Shown: positions 41,501 through 52,221 of the stretch, in pieces | Layout of the letters: each line of letters begins with the position of its first letter | Numbering within the stretch: the stretch's first letter is position 1 | Assembly (NCBI GenBank): GCA_017311315.1 | Contig: CM029636.1 | Location: 24,960,043 to 25,024,042, forward strand | Direction of reading: 5' to 3' | Length of the DNA: 64,000 nucleotides | Origin: Dendrocalamus latiflorus | Taxonomy: Eukaryota; Streptophyta; Magnoliopsida; Poales; Poaceae | Made by a program: the position numbers and the translations under genes | Notes under the pieces: generated by a model | The model's input: the letters and a program-made list of their open reading frames with translations, nothing else | Databases searched by the model: none | What the model was told of the DNA's origin: nothing

Positions 41501-42371
41501 TCTTAAGCTAGGTGGTTTTCATGCTAGAGTTAGGGCTAGGTGTACTGAGTTAGAGAAGGAAGTATATAGACTATCATGGGAGCTTACTTCACTTACATCT
41601 GCTCCCTCCCGTGATGATTGTGATACATGCTGTGTTCTGTTGGGTGACATGGAGAAACTAAGGACTTCGCATGATAGTGTGTCCTCCGAGCTTGATATTG
41701 TTAAGGTGGAGAATGTTAGTCTGCTTGCTGAGTTAGAGTTGAGTAGGATGGCTGTTACCCTACTTACTACTGATGAGACTACTTCTCCCACCTCATGTGA
41801 GGTTAAGGACATTGCTGCTAGAGGACCTTATGCCATGCTCCTTGATCTGCCCGAGTCTTGTGAAAATTGCAATAACTTGAAGATGAACTTAAAACGGGCA
41901 GATCATAAAATTGATGAACTACAAGCTTCTTTACTTGAGCCGATTGATTCATACTTGAACTGTCCTAAGTTAACTGCTGAACTTGAAGCTGTCTCCAAAC
42001 AGTTTCAAGATATGATTGATCATGATAGGAAGTTGGCTCAGTTTGCTTATAAGGACCCTGTTAGCTCACCATGCATTAATTGTAACAAACTAAAATCTGA
42101 CTTGATTGCATTGGATGAGAAATGTGTGAAGCTAACTAAGGACCTTCTAGAGAAGTCACATTGTGCTTGTAATGTGATTGTGGAGAAGGGGGAGAAGCCC
42201 GAGGGTAAGGTTGAGACGCTTAGCGACGTGAACCAACTGGCTAGCAGTAGGACTGTCCCTTCAGAGTCGGCTGTGCGTGCACAAGTCATTCTTCCCTCTG
42301 CTGTTGGTTCTTCTTCTGCTCCCTTACTTTCTGCTGTCTCTTCTTTCCACTGGGACAATTGGTTGCGTTAG
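38553..42371 (+). mobile_element. Gag-only copia element, 5' half (3' LTR not found)
   Basis: A primer-binding site ATTGGTATCAGAGCC at 40225 directly follows a sequence ending CCTACA (40224), the usual end of a copia LTR. That LTR probably begins TGTGATAGCACC at 38553 and has a TATAAATAG box at about 39100. A gag frame starts 56 bp after the site. No matching 3' LTR or pol is visible before 43 kb, so the element is truncated or was disrupted at its 3' side. The LTR start is the least certain boundary. Confidence 0.65.
40281..42371 (+). CDS. Copia Gag polyprotein, 696 aa
   Basis: Uninterrupted frame ending TAG 42369-42371. UBN2-type gag domain at about residues 10-200 (KPPVFDGIDYPFWKSRME, KFEMLAGESLDECFSRFH). 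CCHC knuckle CFECGGPNHIRANCP near residue 280, then a basic linker, an acidic patch, and Glu/Leu-rich coiled coil with spaced Cys pairs (CDTC, CENC, CINC). It is clearly homologous to the gag at 12814-15210 but more GC-rich, and lacks that protein's second knuckle. It contains no protease. It is intact and could act in trans. Confidence 0.83.
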   Translation: MATDKYSTKPPVFDGIDYPFWKSRMETYIQAQGYAIWRKVKVRYVVPADENINVANMPDVEANAKARNIIIQSLSRSEFDRISHLSSAYDIWVTLDAYHEGTTQIKTVRQDQFKREYNKFEMLAGESLDECFSRFHKILSNLRAVGLTYPDSDNARQMLAALDLRVWEMKVTTIKDTTDLSTLTLDALYSRIKTHEIDVVSRRSKSQSMALVTDPTLASGSSSSDSLCGFFLAALCDITDDQLEQLTDEQLALLARRFSHAYKGRRDRKRGGPVICFECGGPNHIRANCPKLEKGKNDYGGSGKNDYTDKNRNKKPPAPAQGKKKFRNFGKAKKLFHRALTALDDLDLSEVEGWSDDDGTGDQVPKDGGDDFSVMCFMALEGELSDSELYSDSDEVCLTYDQLNHAFLKLGGFHARVRARCTELEKEVYRLSWELTSLTSAPSRDDCDTCCVLLGDMEKLRTSHDSVSSELDIVKVENVSLLAELELSRMAVTLLTTDETTSPTSCEVKDIAARGPYAMLLDLPESCENCNNLKMNLKRADHKIDELQASLLEPIDSYLNCPKLTAELEAVSKQFQDMIDHDRKLAQFAYKDPVSSPCINCNKLKSDLIALDEKCVKLTKDLLEKSHCACNVIVEKGEKPEGKVETLSDVNQLASSRTVPSESAVRAQVILPSAVGSSSAPLLSAVSSFHWDNWLR

Positions 42372-43399
42372 CTCGCCCCTCGAGACCTTCATGCTTGCTG
42401 TCGAGGGAGTACAGTTGTGGGGTGCCTAGCACCTTGTGCCGTTAGGATTAACTAATGGGCCTTGGAGCATGCACAATAGCATTGAATTGTATGTTCAAAT
42501 GAATGTTCCATTATACTTTTACCCTCTGTAATTATTGAGAGGCAGGATAAGAAATTCTCATCCTGTCCTATTCATGTATATAAACCACCAAGGGAGTAGG
42601 AGGGAGGGGATGAACTCATTTTCTACTAGCAATCTCCAGCTCACCCTCTCTTTTCCTGAGTCTCCTATGGAGAAAGGGTAGCAACTACCCACTGTTGTGA
42701 CCAATGCCACAACATATAGTATAGTTTATCTATATTATGAATAGGACTTGTATGATCATCTATTTGAATTATGTACTGGAACTCACACTACTTCCATAGA
42801 ACCAATCAACTAATATTTTGTGGGAGTAAAGTGTTTCATGCCGGAAGTATTAGTTTTTTTAATCATACTGACATTGAAAGTCATGGTGTTATGTGAATTA
42901 TGTAACCTTCTTTTGTTACATCCAGTGGAATGCAATTATTTCTTCCACAACAAAGCTTGGTTGTGGCTGTCGCCTGTTGGTTTGCATGTTACTTGCTATA
43001 ACACCATGATGCTGTACTTGATTTTGTTTGCAGCATGAATGTGATCATCAGGGAGACAGCGATCCCCTAGTGTGCTTGGATGTGATGATGGAGATGATTG
43101 ATAACATGCTACCATGCTGAGCACCTGTCTCTCAGACATATGATGCTCATAATTTGCTGAATTGCCATAATTTTTTGTGGTTCTGTGTTACTCTTATGTG
43201 TTTATACACTTTACCGGAACTTGATGGTATTGAAATAGATGATCTTCCCATATTTTCCTGAGTAATTTTTAAAGATTGCTTTCTTCAGGCTAATTTAGAA
43301 GACATCTGATTGGGACATTTAGTATTTCCACACTCTCGCCGAAAGTGCTGTTATCATATTAAGAAAACTTGTGTAATTGCAGTGTAAACTTTTGTTCAC
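42372..43399. other. Non-coding, possible solo-LTR sequence
   Basis: 42490-42720 has LTR-like features (a TATATAAACC box, CTCACCCTCTCTTTTCC tract) but no target duplication that I could confirm. The rest probably belongs to an intron or the 5' region of the RPB5 gene. No exon was recognised. Confidence 0.35.
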
Positions 43400-44052
43400 C
43401 TTCTATCCATTTGGGCCCCGGCCAAATGCAAAATGTTCTTGTGGTTGGCAATCCGAAACAGATGTTGGACAGCGGATAGACTAGCTAAGAGGGGCCTCTC
43501 TCATCCAGATAATTGCCCCCTTTGCGATCAAGAAGATGAGACGGTTCAACATCTTTTAACAACTTGTGTTATGGCAAGACAAGTTTGGTTCAGATTGTTC
43601 AATCCATTGGACCTAGCAGATTTAGTCCCCCGACAAGACGAACGGAGCTTTGCAGATTGGTGGCGTAAGACGATGAGAAGAGTTAAAAAGGAGCACAAGA
43701 AAGGAGTGAACACTCTAATTATTCTCGGCGCCTGGATTTTATGGAAACACAGGAATGCTTGTGTGTTTGAGGGGGCTTCTCCTTCGGTTAACACGATTTG
43801 GAGTGAGCTGAAGGACGAGCATAGCCTTTGGTGCATGGTTGGGGCGAAGAATCTGCAAGGGCTAGGTCTTGCGTTTGCAACGTTTGTCTGTTAGGGCTAG
43901 GTCGAGTTGTGTTTGGTCGCTTTGTGTTTGTTTTTTGAGGCTGTGTAAAAGCCTCGCTCATATTTGGTCCCCGTATGAGTGAGGATCCTGTAGAGGACCC
44001 CCCCTTCCCTCTAATGAAATGAAATGCAGCTCTCCTGCGTTTTCAAAAATTT
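43400..44052 (+). mobile_element. 5'-truncated LINE, zf-RVT C-terminus
   Basis: About 43405-43894 encodes the C-terminus of a plant L1-like LINE ORF2: the zinc-binding reverse-transcriptase domain with KCKMFLWLAIRNRCWTADR, CPLCDQEDETVQHLLTTC and ILWKHRNACVFEG. About 150 bp of 3' UTR follow (AAGCCTCGCTCATATTTGG), ending in CAAAAA with little A-tail. No upstream ORF2 is present, as usual after truncated target-primed reverse transcription. Confidence 0.82.
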
Positions 44053-44312
44053 TCATTGATAGTGCAGGCTCCTTACAAAGTTGTATATAATTTAAGTCTT
44101 GAATTAAAATATACCCATGATATGTTTTCTATTCGTTGTGGGGGATACCACATTTTTCTTTATTTGGTTGGAGCCTTGACATGCCTGAAATGCCAAATCA
44201 CATTTGTCATTAGCTTTCTTGCCCTTGAAACTTTATTTTAGTATAGCTACCTCTAACTTGCCATAAAGTACTTTTATACCACTTTGCTGAAATTTGTTCT
44301 TGTATCTTTCAG

Positions 44313-44438
44313 TTGCCTCGCATGCTAGAGGCAGATGCTGTTGCTCGCTACTATGGCCTTGGCAAGGGAACCGTGGTTAAAGATACATATGACAACAAGC
44401 GTACTGGGAACCATGTGACGTACCGATGTATTTTCTGA
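44313..44438 (+). CDS. RNA polymerase subunit 5 (RPB5), last exon
   Basis: After a TTTCAG acceptor (44307-44312) comes a 42-codon exon with LPRMLEADAVARYYGLGKG and HVTYRCIF, then TGA 44436-44438. This is the conserved C-terminal assembly domain of the shared polymerase subunit RPB5 (RPABC1), which binds near the downstream DNA cleft. The upstream exons are not found in the window. The LINE and the copia half-element lie where they would be expected, so the locus may be broken or the gene may be a fragment. Confidence 0.72.
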   Translation: MPRMLEADAVARYYGLGKGTVVKDTYDNKRTGNHVTYRCIF

Positions 44439-44829
44439 GGGATCCATGTGTTTCCATGGATGAAGGTTGTAGTAAGCTATTGCTAAAAGGAAAATCGCCT
44501 CCCACTAATGTTACTAGCCTACTATGTTATTCTACATGAGTGCTCTTTGACAGACCCCCCTGAATGTAGTAAGAAAACTTAAGCTTTGCCTCATGTAATT
44601 TATTCAGTAGTCAGTTTCAGATGTTTTCGGAAAATTCCACACAAGATGTGTTAAATGGCCTGTTATCACAGCAGAAATGGTGTTGAATAGAGAATTGCTC
44701 AATTGGATTCAAGCATTATCCGTTCATGGAATCCATTCTATGTTGCAAATTAAGGGTTAACATCTGTTTTACAAATCAGTAGGTCAAAACCCGAGTAAGG
44801 GAAAGAACAGGAAAAAAAAGGATTCACTG

Positions 44830-46670
44830 TCATATAATCAGTCTGCTGCTAACTGTGCCTTGGTCTGATTGTCGAGCAAAATTTCGTCGTCTGCTGCCCT
44901 TGCAGCTGTTGCTGCTATCGCTGCTGCTGTTGCTCGTGGGGTTACTGCTGCTGTTGCTGTCGCTGTTGATTTGCAGGTGATGTTCCTGGTGGTAGTGCTC
45001 CTTGCATCTGCTTTTCGGAATGTGGGGCTTTAGCTTGCTCATGTCCGATAGCCGTACTGGTTTTAGGAAAAACTCATCTGCTCCTTCCTCCAGGCATCTG
45101 ATTCAGAATATCAAAACCAAAAAAAATGAATCAAGGTTTATTCTTAAGATCATAAAGCATGATGTGCCATTCAGGAAACACAACTTATTCCTACTTCTTG
45201 TGCTATTTCTTTACAAGTTTCTTTCCATCCATATCTTTGGACATCAGAAGATGTTCTTTACTTTTACTTTTAGGCCCCGTTTGGCACGGCTCCACTTCAC
45301 AAGTGGAGCTGTTTTTTTTGACTTCACAAGTGGAGCCGGGTGAAGCTATTTTTTTCAGCTCCTTGGGTGGAGCTACTTTTGTCTCAGCAGGTTTTAAGGA
45401 ACTCTTTGGGTGGAGCTATTTTGTTTTACCCCGTTTGGCACCAAACAGCTCCAAACAGCTTCAAGAAACTGGTGGTGGAGCTGTGCCAAACGGGGCCTTA
45501 GTGCCCCCTCTTTTTACTCCAATTGTGCAGATAGAAATAGAATACAGCGACAAAGACAAGGGATGCTAGTGAGTTGTCCGCAACTATAAGCCATTTTACA
45601 CGGATACCAGCAACTTGAAAAATCGACAAGATTGATCTGCGTATCACTCCATATCTTTGTTATTTATTTTACACCAAAACTGTCTTGAGGTATTAGGACA
45701 GCGTGAGCTGTGTGGGGCTTGTTCCTTTATTATGCAACATGTTACGCCAAATCAATAAGGATTCAAAGAGATCTTCGTATCTAATTTAGTCCTAAACTTT
45801 GATTTCTATGTCTTCATGCAAATACTATAAGGGATATGCAGCTATCTGAATCTTTTCTAATCTCTATACGATGATGTTCCTTTTTGGGTTCATTTGAGTC
45901 ATGTCTCTACTAATTTTTCTGCACAACTAACTTTGATTTGTTCATCCAAACATCATGACATTCATGTAATGTGACAGATGATCTAAACGATATTATAGAT
46001 CCACTAGACTGCTCACCTATTGATCCTTGAAGGAATGTCCTCCGATGACATTATCACAACCGGGATGTCCCTGAGAGACGACGATTCCTGATCGAACAAA
46101 CAAAATAGGCATATTTAGGCACTATTGTCTTCAGTAGATCAATTCAATGGATGGTACCAAGTGAACAAGAATGTAAATTACCTTGATCTTCTTGAGCAGA
46201 TCATATCCTGTCATGCCAGGCATGGAGTAGTCCGTGATGATCAGGTTCACCTCAACATCCTGATTATCCACGCAGGAGCAAAACAAAAAACCGAATCCAT
46301 CAGAAATCCTATTCAGAACAAGAACACAACTGCACATGATGATTAACCCATGTAACCACCCTCTTACCAGCTGATCTGCATGAACAGAAACTAGGCTGTC
46401 CTCATGGTCATGGAGCCCCAAGAACTCCAGAGCCTTGCTGCCAGAATCAACAGTGGTAACTGCACAAACAAAGCCAAGCACACCAAACCTTGCATCAGAT
46501 ACCAGGTTCCATATCAACAAAGGAAGAGAAGTAAAGTTTCATGCACACAAGAAGCTGTTGATACCTTGGAAGGAAGAGGTCTTGAGAAGCCTCTCGATGA
46601 GCTTCCTGTCGGTGAGGCTGTCATCCACAGCCAGGACATGGAATTGATGAGCCTCTGTTGCCACTGCCAT
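44830..46670 (-). CDS. Type-A cytokinin response regulator, five exons
   Basis: Exons 46565-46670, 46368-46459, 46182-46259, 46017-46087 and 44830-45097, all with GT/AG borders, sum to 615 bp, a 204-residue protein without lesions. It is a single receiver domain: the acidic pair LAVDDS near the N-terminus, the phospho-acceptor Asp in LIITDYSMPGMTGYD, the conserved Ser in VVIMSSE and the Lys in FFLKPV. A Ser/Asn-rich, basic C-terminal tail of about 60 residues carries no DNA-binding GARP domain, which defines type A. Type-A regulators accept phosphate from His-phosphotransfer proteins and dampen cytokinin signalling. The start was chosen because MAVATEAHQFHVLAVDDS is the usual N-terminus. A Tourist MITE sits in intron 4. 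Confidence 0.92.
45273..45497. mobile_element. Tourist (PIF/Harbinger) MITE in intron 4
   Basis: 225 bp bounded by GGCCCCGTTTGGCACGGCT and its inverse, with TTA target duplications (45270-45272, 45498-45500). The interior repeats AAGTGGAGCTG words. It sits in the last intron of the response regulator, and the splice sites are unaffected. Confidence 0.85.
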
Positions 46671-46800
46671 GGAACAAGGAAGAGAGTAGAATAGTATGTT
46701 TTTCTCTGGTTGTGTGCTTGGCATGAGGGCTTTGCTTTTCAATGGTGTGGTTGTGGTTGAGTTTGTATATATAAGCATATGAAAGATTTCCAGGAGATAC
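46671..46800 (-). promoter_or_regulatory. Putative response-regulator core promoter
   Basis: A TATATATA stretch at about 46765-46774 lies about 95 bp upstream of the start codon on the minus strand, a plausible TATA box with a short leader. Evidence is positional only. Confidence 0.4.
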
Positions 46801-46925
46801 GAGGAAAGAGGAAAAGTTGATGGGGAAAAAGAAGTGTAATGACTAAAGGAAATCCCAGCAAGATCCTGAGCAGATTTGCTCCAAATCTTGCCAGGAATTG
46901 ACTGCACAATAGAATAGACCACCAT

Positions 46926-48375
46926 TTTGTTTTGTTCCCTCTCTTTTCCCTTCCTTTACTTTCTCGTTGCTTGGGCTGTCCTCTTGTTGGCTCACTTGGC
47001 TGACCTGAAAGATATGGATCATTTTGGCGATTTGGTAAAGCGAAATTCTTCTCCAGGTGTGACCTTCCAGTTTGCTATTACATCGACCGGAATTTGCTAC
47101 CCCAGTTACATCATGGTTTCACAAGCTAATTACCAGGGTGTAAGACGTACCCGAACATGACACTATTTGTATGCATGCGAAACGCACGCGAGAAACACTA
47201 GTTGCTGCATGCAAATATGCAGATGACTCGTCTAAATGATCCCATACAGATTCATATCTTGAAGTTAAGGTAGGGAGGGACATTATGCGATTCATGCGTA
47301 ATGTAAGTTAATGAAACAATACTTAGTAGTATAGTATATTGGCAATTTGGCATGGCTCAAACCAATTAAAATACCCATTTGCTCACTACTAAGTGCTAAT
47401 GGACCCCCTGCATAGCTGGGCTAGCCACTGCAGCTAAGCATCAGCTGCACTACTAGGAAATCCTCGGATTTGGCTATCGCTTCCTTAGGTTTGACGATTT
47501 ATCGGTTGCTACCAACTCTCCCCTGCCAGGTCTTTGAGATGCCAATATACTCATCCAACTGCAATGAGTTCCTTTTAGTTTCTAAACACTGATTTTCGGT
47601 TTTTTCTACAGTAACTAACTTTCTAATACAGTGTCTTTTTAAAATATAGTCTACAAGTACGTGAGTTTCTATTACTCCGTACTTTTTTTTTACGAATAAC
47701 CTAAAAATTATAAATCGCAACCAAGAACTATAAATCGAAGAGAGAAAAAACAGCACAGTTCCGTTCTTCAGATAAGGAAGAGGAAAGGAAGCAACCAAGC
47801 AAAGTGGTTGGCTGAGGCACCCAAATCTGGGGCTTGCATCCTGTGACGCCTGGCACTATCGCCCCTGTTATTTTCTCATCTCAACAGCTGTCGCGTCGCG
47901 TGAGGACGGAGGAGATCTGATGTGCTTCAGGAAGATCTGATCTGCTTATGTTCCTGCTTGCTTCAGGAAGATCTGATCTGCTACTGTTCTGCTTGCTTCG
48001 GTCTCCCTGCGTATCTGATGCTGATCACCACGAAAGCGGCGTTTTCCTGTGCCGCGATACGCCCCGGATTCCATCCACTCGCAGAATTCAACATCATGTC
48101 TATATCTGCAAAATCTCCATGTCTCATTGTGTGATTGCCTCGTCACTGACAAGACCGATCTGGGCTCCTTCGGCGTTGTTCGAGCAACGCCGACGAGAGT
48201 TCATGTCATCCGGTCTTGAAGCGGATCGACGCTGTTTGAGAAATGATTGAGGTTTGTCTCGTATGAGCTTCATCCTCTGTTTCTTGCCCACTTCAATCTC
48301 CTAGCAAACTAAGCTAACTGTACATAATGCCCCGCGTTTTCTAACCAATCTAAACGTCATAATTAGTGTCGGTAA
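46926..48375. other. Intergenic region before the Helitrons
   Basis: 47480-47820 resembles the hAT-type MITE remnants near 34 kb (CTACAGTAACTAACTTTC, AAAATATAGTCTAC). 47921-47999 holds a short duplicated GCTTCAGGAAGATCTGATC block. No gene is supported. Confidence 0.45.
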
Positions 48376-49133
48376 TCTAAACTAATAAACCACCAGTTAA
48401 AATTATCCTACATCCACCTAACAATTACCTGCTCCACAGTCATGACCTTAACTACATCCACACCACAATATGCACTCAGAAATACACCATCCTAAAAACA
48501 TGCGCACCAGATTAACTCTCCTCCATTCTCTCTCCTTACTCAACCATATCCGACGGTCATCCTTCAATGGATCTGCAGTACCCCTCCCGTGTCCCGCTCT
48601 CCTCTGCAGTCCTCCGCAGTCCCGCTACGCGTGGGCCTCCTCCGCAGTCCCGCTCTCCTCTCTCTGATCTCCCCCCACTCGCGAAATTTCCGCCCGATCC
48701 GCTCCGCCCTCGCTCCTCCTCCGCCTCCGTCTCCCCCGCTCCTCCTCCTCCCCCGCTCAGCCGCCGCCTCCTCCTCCCTTCTCCACTACGCCATCCGCGC
48801 CGCCATCGGCCTTCTCCACATCCGCCGCCGCTCCTCCATCCGAGCTGCCAACCGAAGCCCTTCTCCTTGCCCCACCTCGGCGCTGCCGCTCTCACCTGCT
48901 CCTCACTGGATCCGCCTCTCCGGCCGCCTACATCGCCTCCCTTCGCCGCTTCTCCACCCACGCTGCCTTCTCCGGTGCGCCGCCACCTCTACTCGCCGGA
49001 AAGTGCTCCGAGGACAGAGAAGAGGCAGCCCATTACCCGCGAGTCCCGCAAGCTGCCGAGGAGGAGAGCACGAACCGGAACGCCCCCAAAACCTCCGACG
49101 ACGCGCCGCCGTCGTTGCCGGGGAAGAGAAGAG

Positions 49134-50591
49134 ATGGGCGTGGGCGGCAGCTTCTGGGACCTCCTCAAGCCGTATGCGTGCCACGAGGACGCTGGATACC
49201 TCCGCGGCCGCCGCGTCGCCGTCGACCTCTCCTTCTGGGTCGTCTCCCACAGCACCGCCATCTGGGCACGCTCCCCGCGCGCGCGGCACCCCCACCTCCG
49301 CACCACCTTCTTCCGAACGCTCTCCCTCTTCTCCAAGGTCGGTTCCCCCTCCCCTCGTCTCCCCCATGCTCCGCTCGGTTTCCCAACCCCCTTTCTTGTC
49401 TCTGACTCAAGTCTGTTCCTTGTCGCTCTTGCCCGTTTCTTGATCTCTCCCAATTTGTAGTATTCTGTCTCGCGCTTGTGCCAGTCTGCATTCTGCGGTT
49501 GTCTTTCTGTGCTCCTCAAGATTCGATCTTGGATATGCAACCGCCGCACAATCTTGTGTCATGGGGATTAATGCCATGTTTTAGCTCCTCAATTTTCTTT
49601 AGTGCTTGTCTCTGGAACTGTTGCAGATGGGTGCTTTTCCTATTTTCGTGGTGGACGGCGAGCCGTCGCCGCTCAAGGCGCAGGCGAGGGCTGCGCGCTT
49701 CTTCCGAGGCTCTGGGATGGACTTGGCTGCGTTGCCGAGCACAGAGGTGGAGGGGGAGGCCAGTGTGGCGGCGACGGTGAAAGGGAGGAATGCCGCGTTC
49801 ACGCGATACGTCGAGGAGTGCGTGGTGAGTAGCCATTTTTTGGCAATGTTGTGCTCCCTTTTCGCGATTTAGAGCTTAATTTGGTTAATAAATAATTAAA
49901 TATGTGTTGAAGTGCCATGTATTGACGCTGACGCTGCTTGACTAGACATCATTTGTTTTGTTTTTTTTTGTGTATAAGCATCAGAGCACTCAGGTAGTAA
50001 TTTATGCAAGTTTCTACTTTAGGTTGCAGAGACATTTCTGACTTTCCCCAATCTTGTTTGTTGTGATCTAGGATTGCTAACTTGCTATTGAAAACTGATA
50101 AATGTTCTGTCTTTGACAATGTTAACTTTCTGTAATGTATAGGAACTGCTTGAATATCTTGGAATGCCTGTATTGCGGGCAAATGGTGAAGCGGAAGCCC
50201 TTTGCGCTCAGTTGAACAATGAAGGTCATGTGGATGCTTGCATCACTTCAGACAGTGATGCTTTGCTCTTTGGAGCTAAGACTGTCATAAAGGTCCTCCG
50301 ATCAAACTGTAAGGTAAGCAGTCTATTGTAGTTCTGTTACCACAAACAATGTTTTTTTCAACATCCCTGTAACTGGTAACATGATTAGCAAATTTCCTTC
50401 AGGAACCTTTTGAGTGCTACAATGTAGCAGACATTGAGGCTGGTCTTGGATTGAAGAGGAAACAAATGGTAGCCATGGCACTTCTTATTGGTAGTGACCA
50501 TGATTTGCATGGGGTTACTGGTTTTGGTGTTGAGACTGCTCTCCGATTTGTGCAGTGTCTTATTCTTCAATTATCATCATTTCAAATCTGA
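49134..50591 (+). CDS. Truncated GEN-like XPG/RAD2 nuclease (exons 1-4)
   Basis: Exons 49134-49337, 49627-49824, 50143-50313 and 50403-50591 join in phase 0 with GT/AG introns to an uninterrupted 253-residue frame. It has an XPG N-domain (MGVGGSFWDLLKPY, VAVDLSFWVV, FPIFVVDGEPSPLK), an XPG I-domain (GEAEALCAQLN, ACITSDSDALLFGA) and the start of the helix-hairpin-helix region (MALLIGSDHDL). Metal-binding acids are visible (VVDGE, GEAEA, SDSDA, GSDHD). This matches plant GEN1/SEND1 Holliday-junction or flap endonucleases, normally about 600 residues. Homology stops at FVQ (about 50556), followed by about 11 foreign codons and TGA 50589-50591. It is a captured gene fragment in the Helitron, not the functional gene. 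Confidence 0.78.
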
Positions 50592-50778
50592 TCCTGCAGA
50601 AGAATCGGTTTATTTTTTTTGCTGATTTTACTTGTATCTATCAGGCAGCAATTGATATGTTAAATTGCAAGCCATGTAGTCATTAGTCATTGCGGGAGTA
50701 ATTCATGCTACAAGCTTCCGATATTCTCCATATTTGTTGGAAGCTCATCTAACATTTGTATTTCATTTTGTTTATCAG

Positions 50779-51167
50779 AAATTTATGGGGAAATCTGAGA
50801 ATGGCATGAATTCGTTGGAGACAAGGGTCCATGGACTGGAGATGGCATTGGATGAGATCTCTCGTGATTTAGCTGTCTCTTCAGGAAGGATGTCAAACAG
50901 AGAACCTGATGTGAAAACCTGCTGCATTCTGAGCCCAAAATTCTGGAGAAGGCGCGATGGTGGTAGGCACTCTTCCAGATTTTCTGTCTCTGATGCTCCA
51001 AACAGCTCGGAGGAGAGCAGAACTTCTTACAAGTGGGAAAGGCAGAAATTTGGGCTTTAGGGTGGATTTGTCACCAACCCGTTAGCTGAGCCGAACATTT
51101 TATCTGTTGGGAGAACAGTGGTTACTCAAGAAGGCAGGAGAAAGGATTTGACTCTACAAAAGTCAAG
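50779..51167 (+). pseudogene. TORTIFOLIA1/SPIRAL2-like exon fragment
   Basis: Between a TTATCAG acceptor (to 50778) and an AAG|GTAAAT donor (51168) lies an exon with NSLETRVHGLEMALDEISRD and SSEESRTSYKWERQKFG. This matches the C-terminal coiled-coil region of plant TOR1-like microtubule-associated proteins. A TAG at 51058-51060 (CAG to TAG) interrupts it. It is on the same strand as the GEN-like exons but from an unrelated gene, supporting Helitron capture. Confidence 0.72.
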
Positions 51168-52221
51168 GTAAATTTTTTTTTGCTAATTATGACTCTAATA
51201 ATATATCTCTCTGCAACTTGGTTCGATCAGATATGGTAGTTGGGTCGATCATATTTTCCTAGATGACAAATTAGGAACTGACAATAACATAACAACATAA
51301 AAGTAGTACTTTTCATCTCTACCCCTCTATAATACACCAAAATTTTCTTGACAATAACATAACAACATAAAAGTAGTACTTTCATTAGCGCCTCTTGGGA
51401 TTTATGGATTCATGTTGTAGCCTTTTGGACAAGTAGGGGTTTTGTACGCAGAGCACCTCATTTATCACTAGGAACAATGAGTGCATCCATTTGCGAATTG
51501 TTCGATGCCGTCTTGTCAATATCTTGCTAACGTAAAAAAATGTGATTTAGTTATTCTACTTGGTCTAAGTTAATTAGTTTCAATGGCTAGACAAAATACT
51601 GATCATTTATACGCCGAGCAAAAAATATCAGTACAAGGAATATCTGGGTCTCCTGCAAGATATGCAGATCTTCATGCGACATATGCGAAATGTAGAGATG
51701 CATCAGCTATATTCAGGAATTCCTGTGCATTGGTCATATTTTTTTAGTTCATCTGCGGCTTCTAAGTGCATAACTGACCAACTGTAACTATGAACAGAGT
51801 AACACTTAGATATTTTTTATCGCTCTTCATGCTATATCAATCCAATGATGTTTGATGTGGCTCATTTCTATCTGTATTGTTCATTCAGCATGTCTATTTT
51901 TGTGTTGTTACACATTGATGGTCAATTCCCCGTTGTCTCAGTTCTTATGAGATGCTGTGGTTGTGTTTGCTATGTAGATCACAAAATGTTTGGATAATGG
52001 TGTGAATTATGCACTCCGTTCAGTCTGATGATTAATATTACTTTGTATCCCTTTGTACCCTCGTATTTGTTTAGAGAAGACGAGGGTTTGTACTATGATT
52101 GTAATGGATACATAAAAGAGATTGTTTGAGTGGTAGCATGTATGAAGTTCATACTAGCACACACTATATTGCGGTGGAAGAGTTGATATACACATCTTTT
52201 AGCTTGTCCATGGGATATGCC
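51168..52221. other. Helitron filler, no gene recognised
   Basis: AT-rich sequence, probably intron or 3' flank carried with the captured exons. A 31-bp direct repeat occurs at 51280-51310 and 51350-51380. No open frame with a domain is present. Confidence 0.45.

Noticed and set aside
42490..42720. Solo LTR between the gag-only copia and the LINE
   Set aside because: A TATA-like box and pyrimidine tract are suggestive, but neither terminus nor a duplication could be defined.
43400..44052. Functional RNase H-like or reverse-transcriptase host gene
   Set aside because: It is the C-terminal zinc-binding end of a LINE ORF2 with LINE 3' UTR and no upstream domains.
48557..49549. Large overlapping frames on both strands at 48.6-49.5 kb
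   Set aside because: Only the frame starting at 49134 has domain motifs and splice borders. The rest are shadows of a GC-rich leader.
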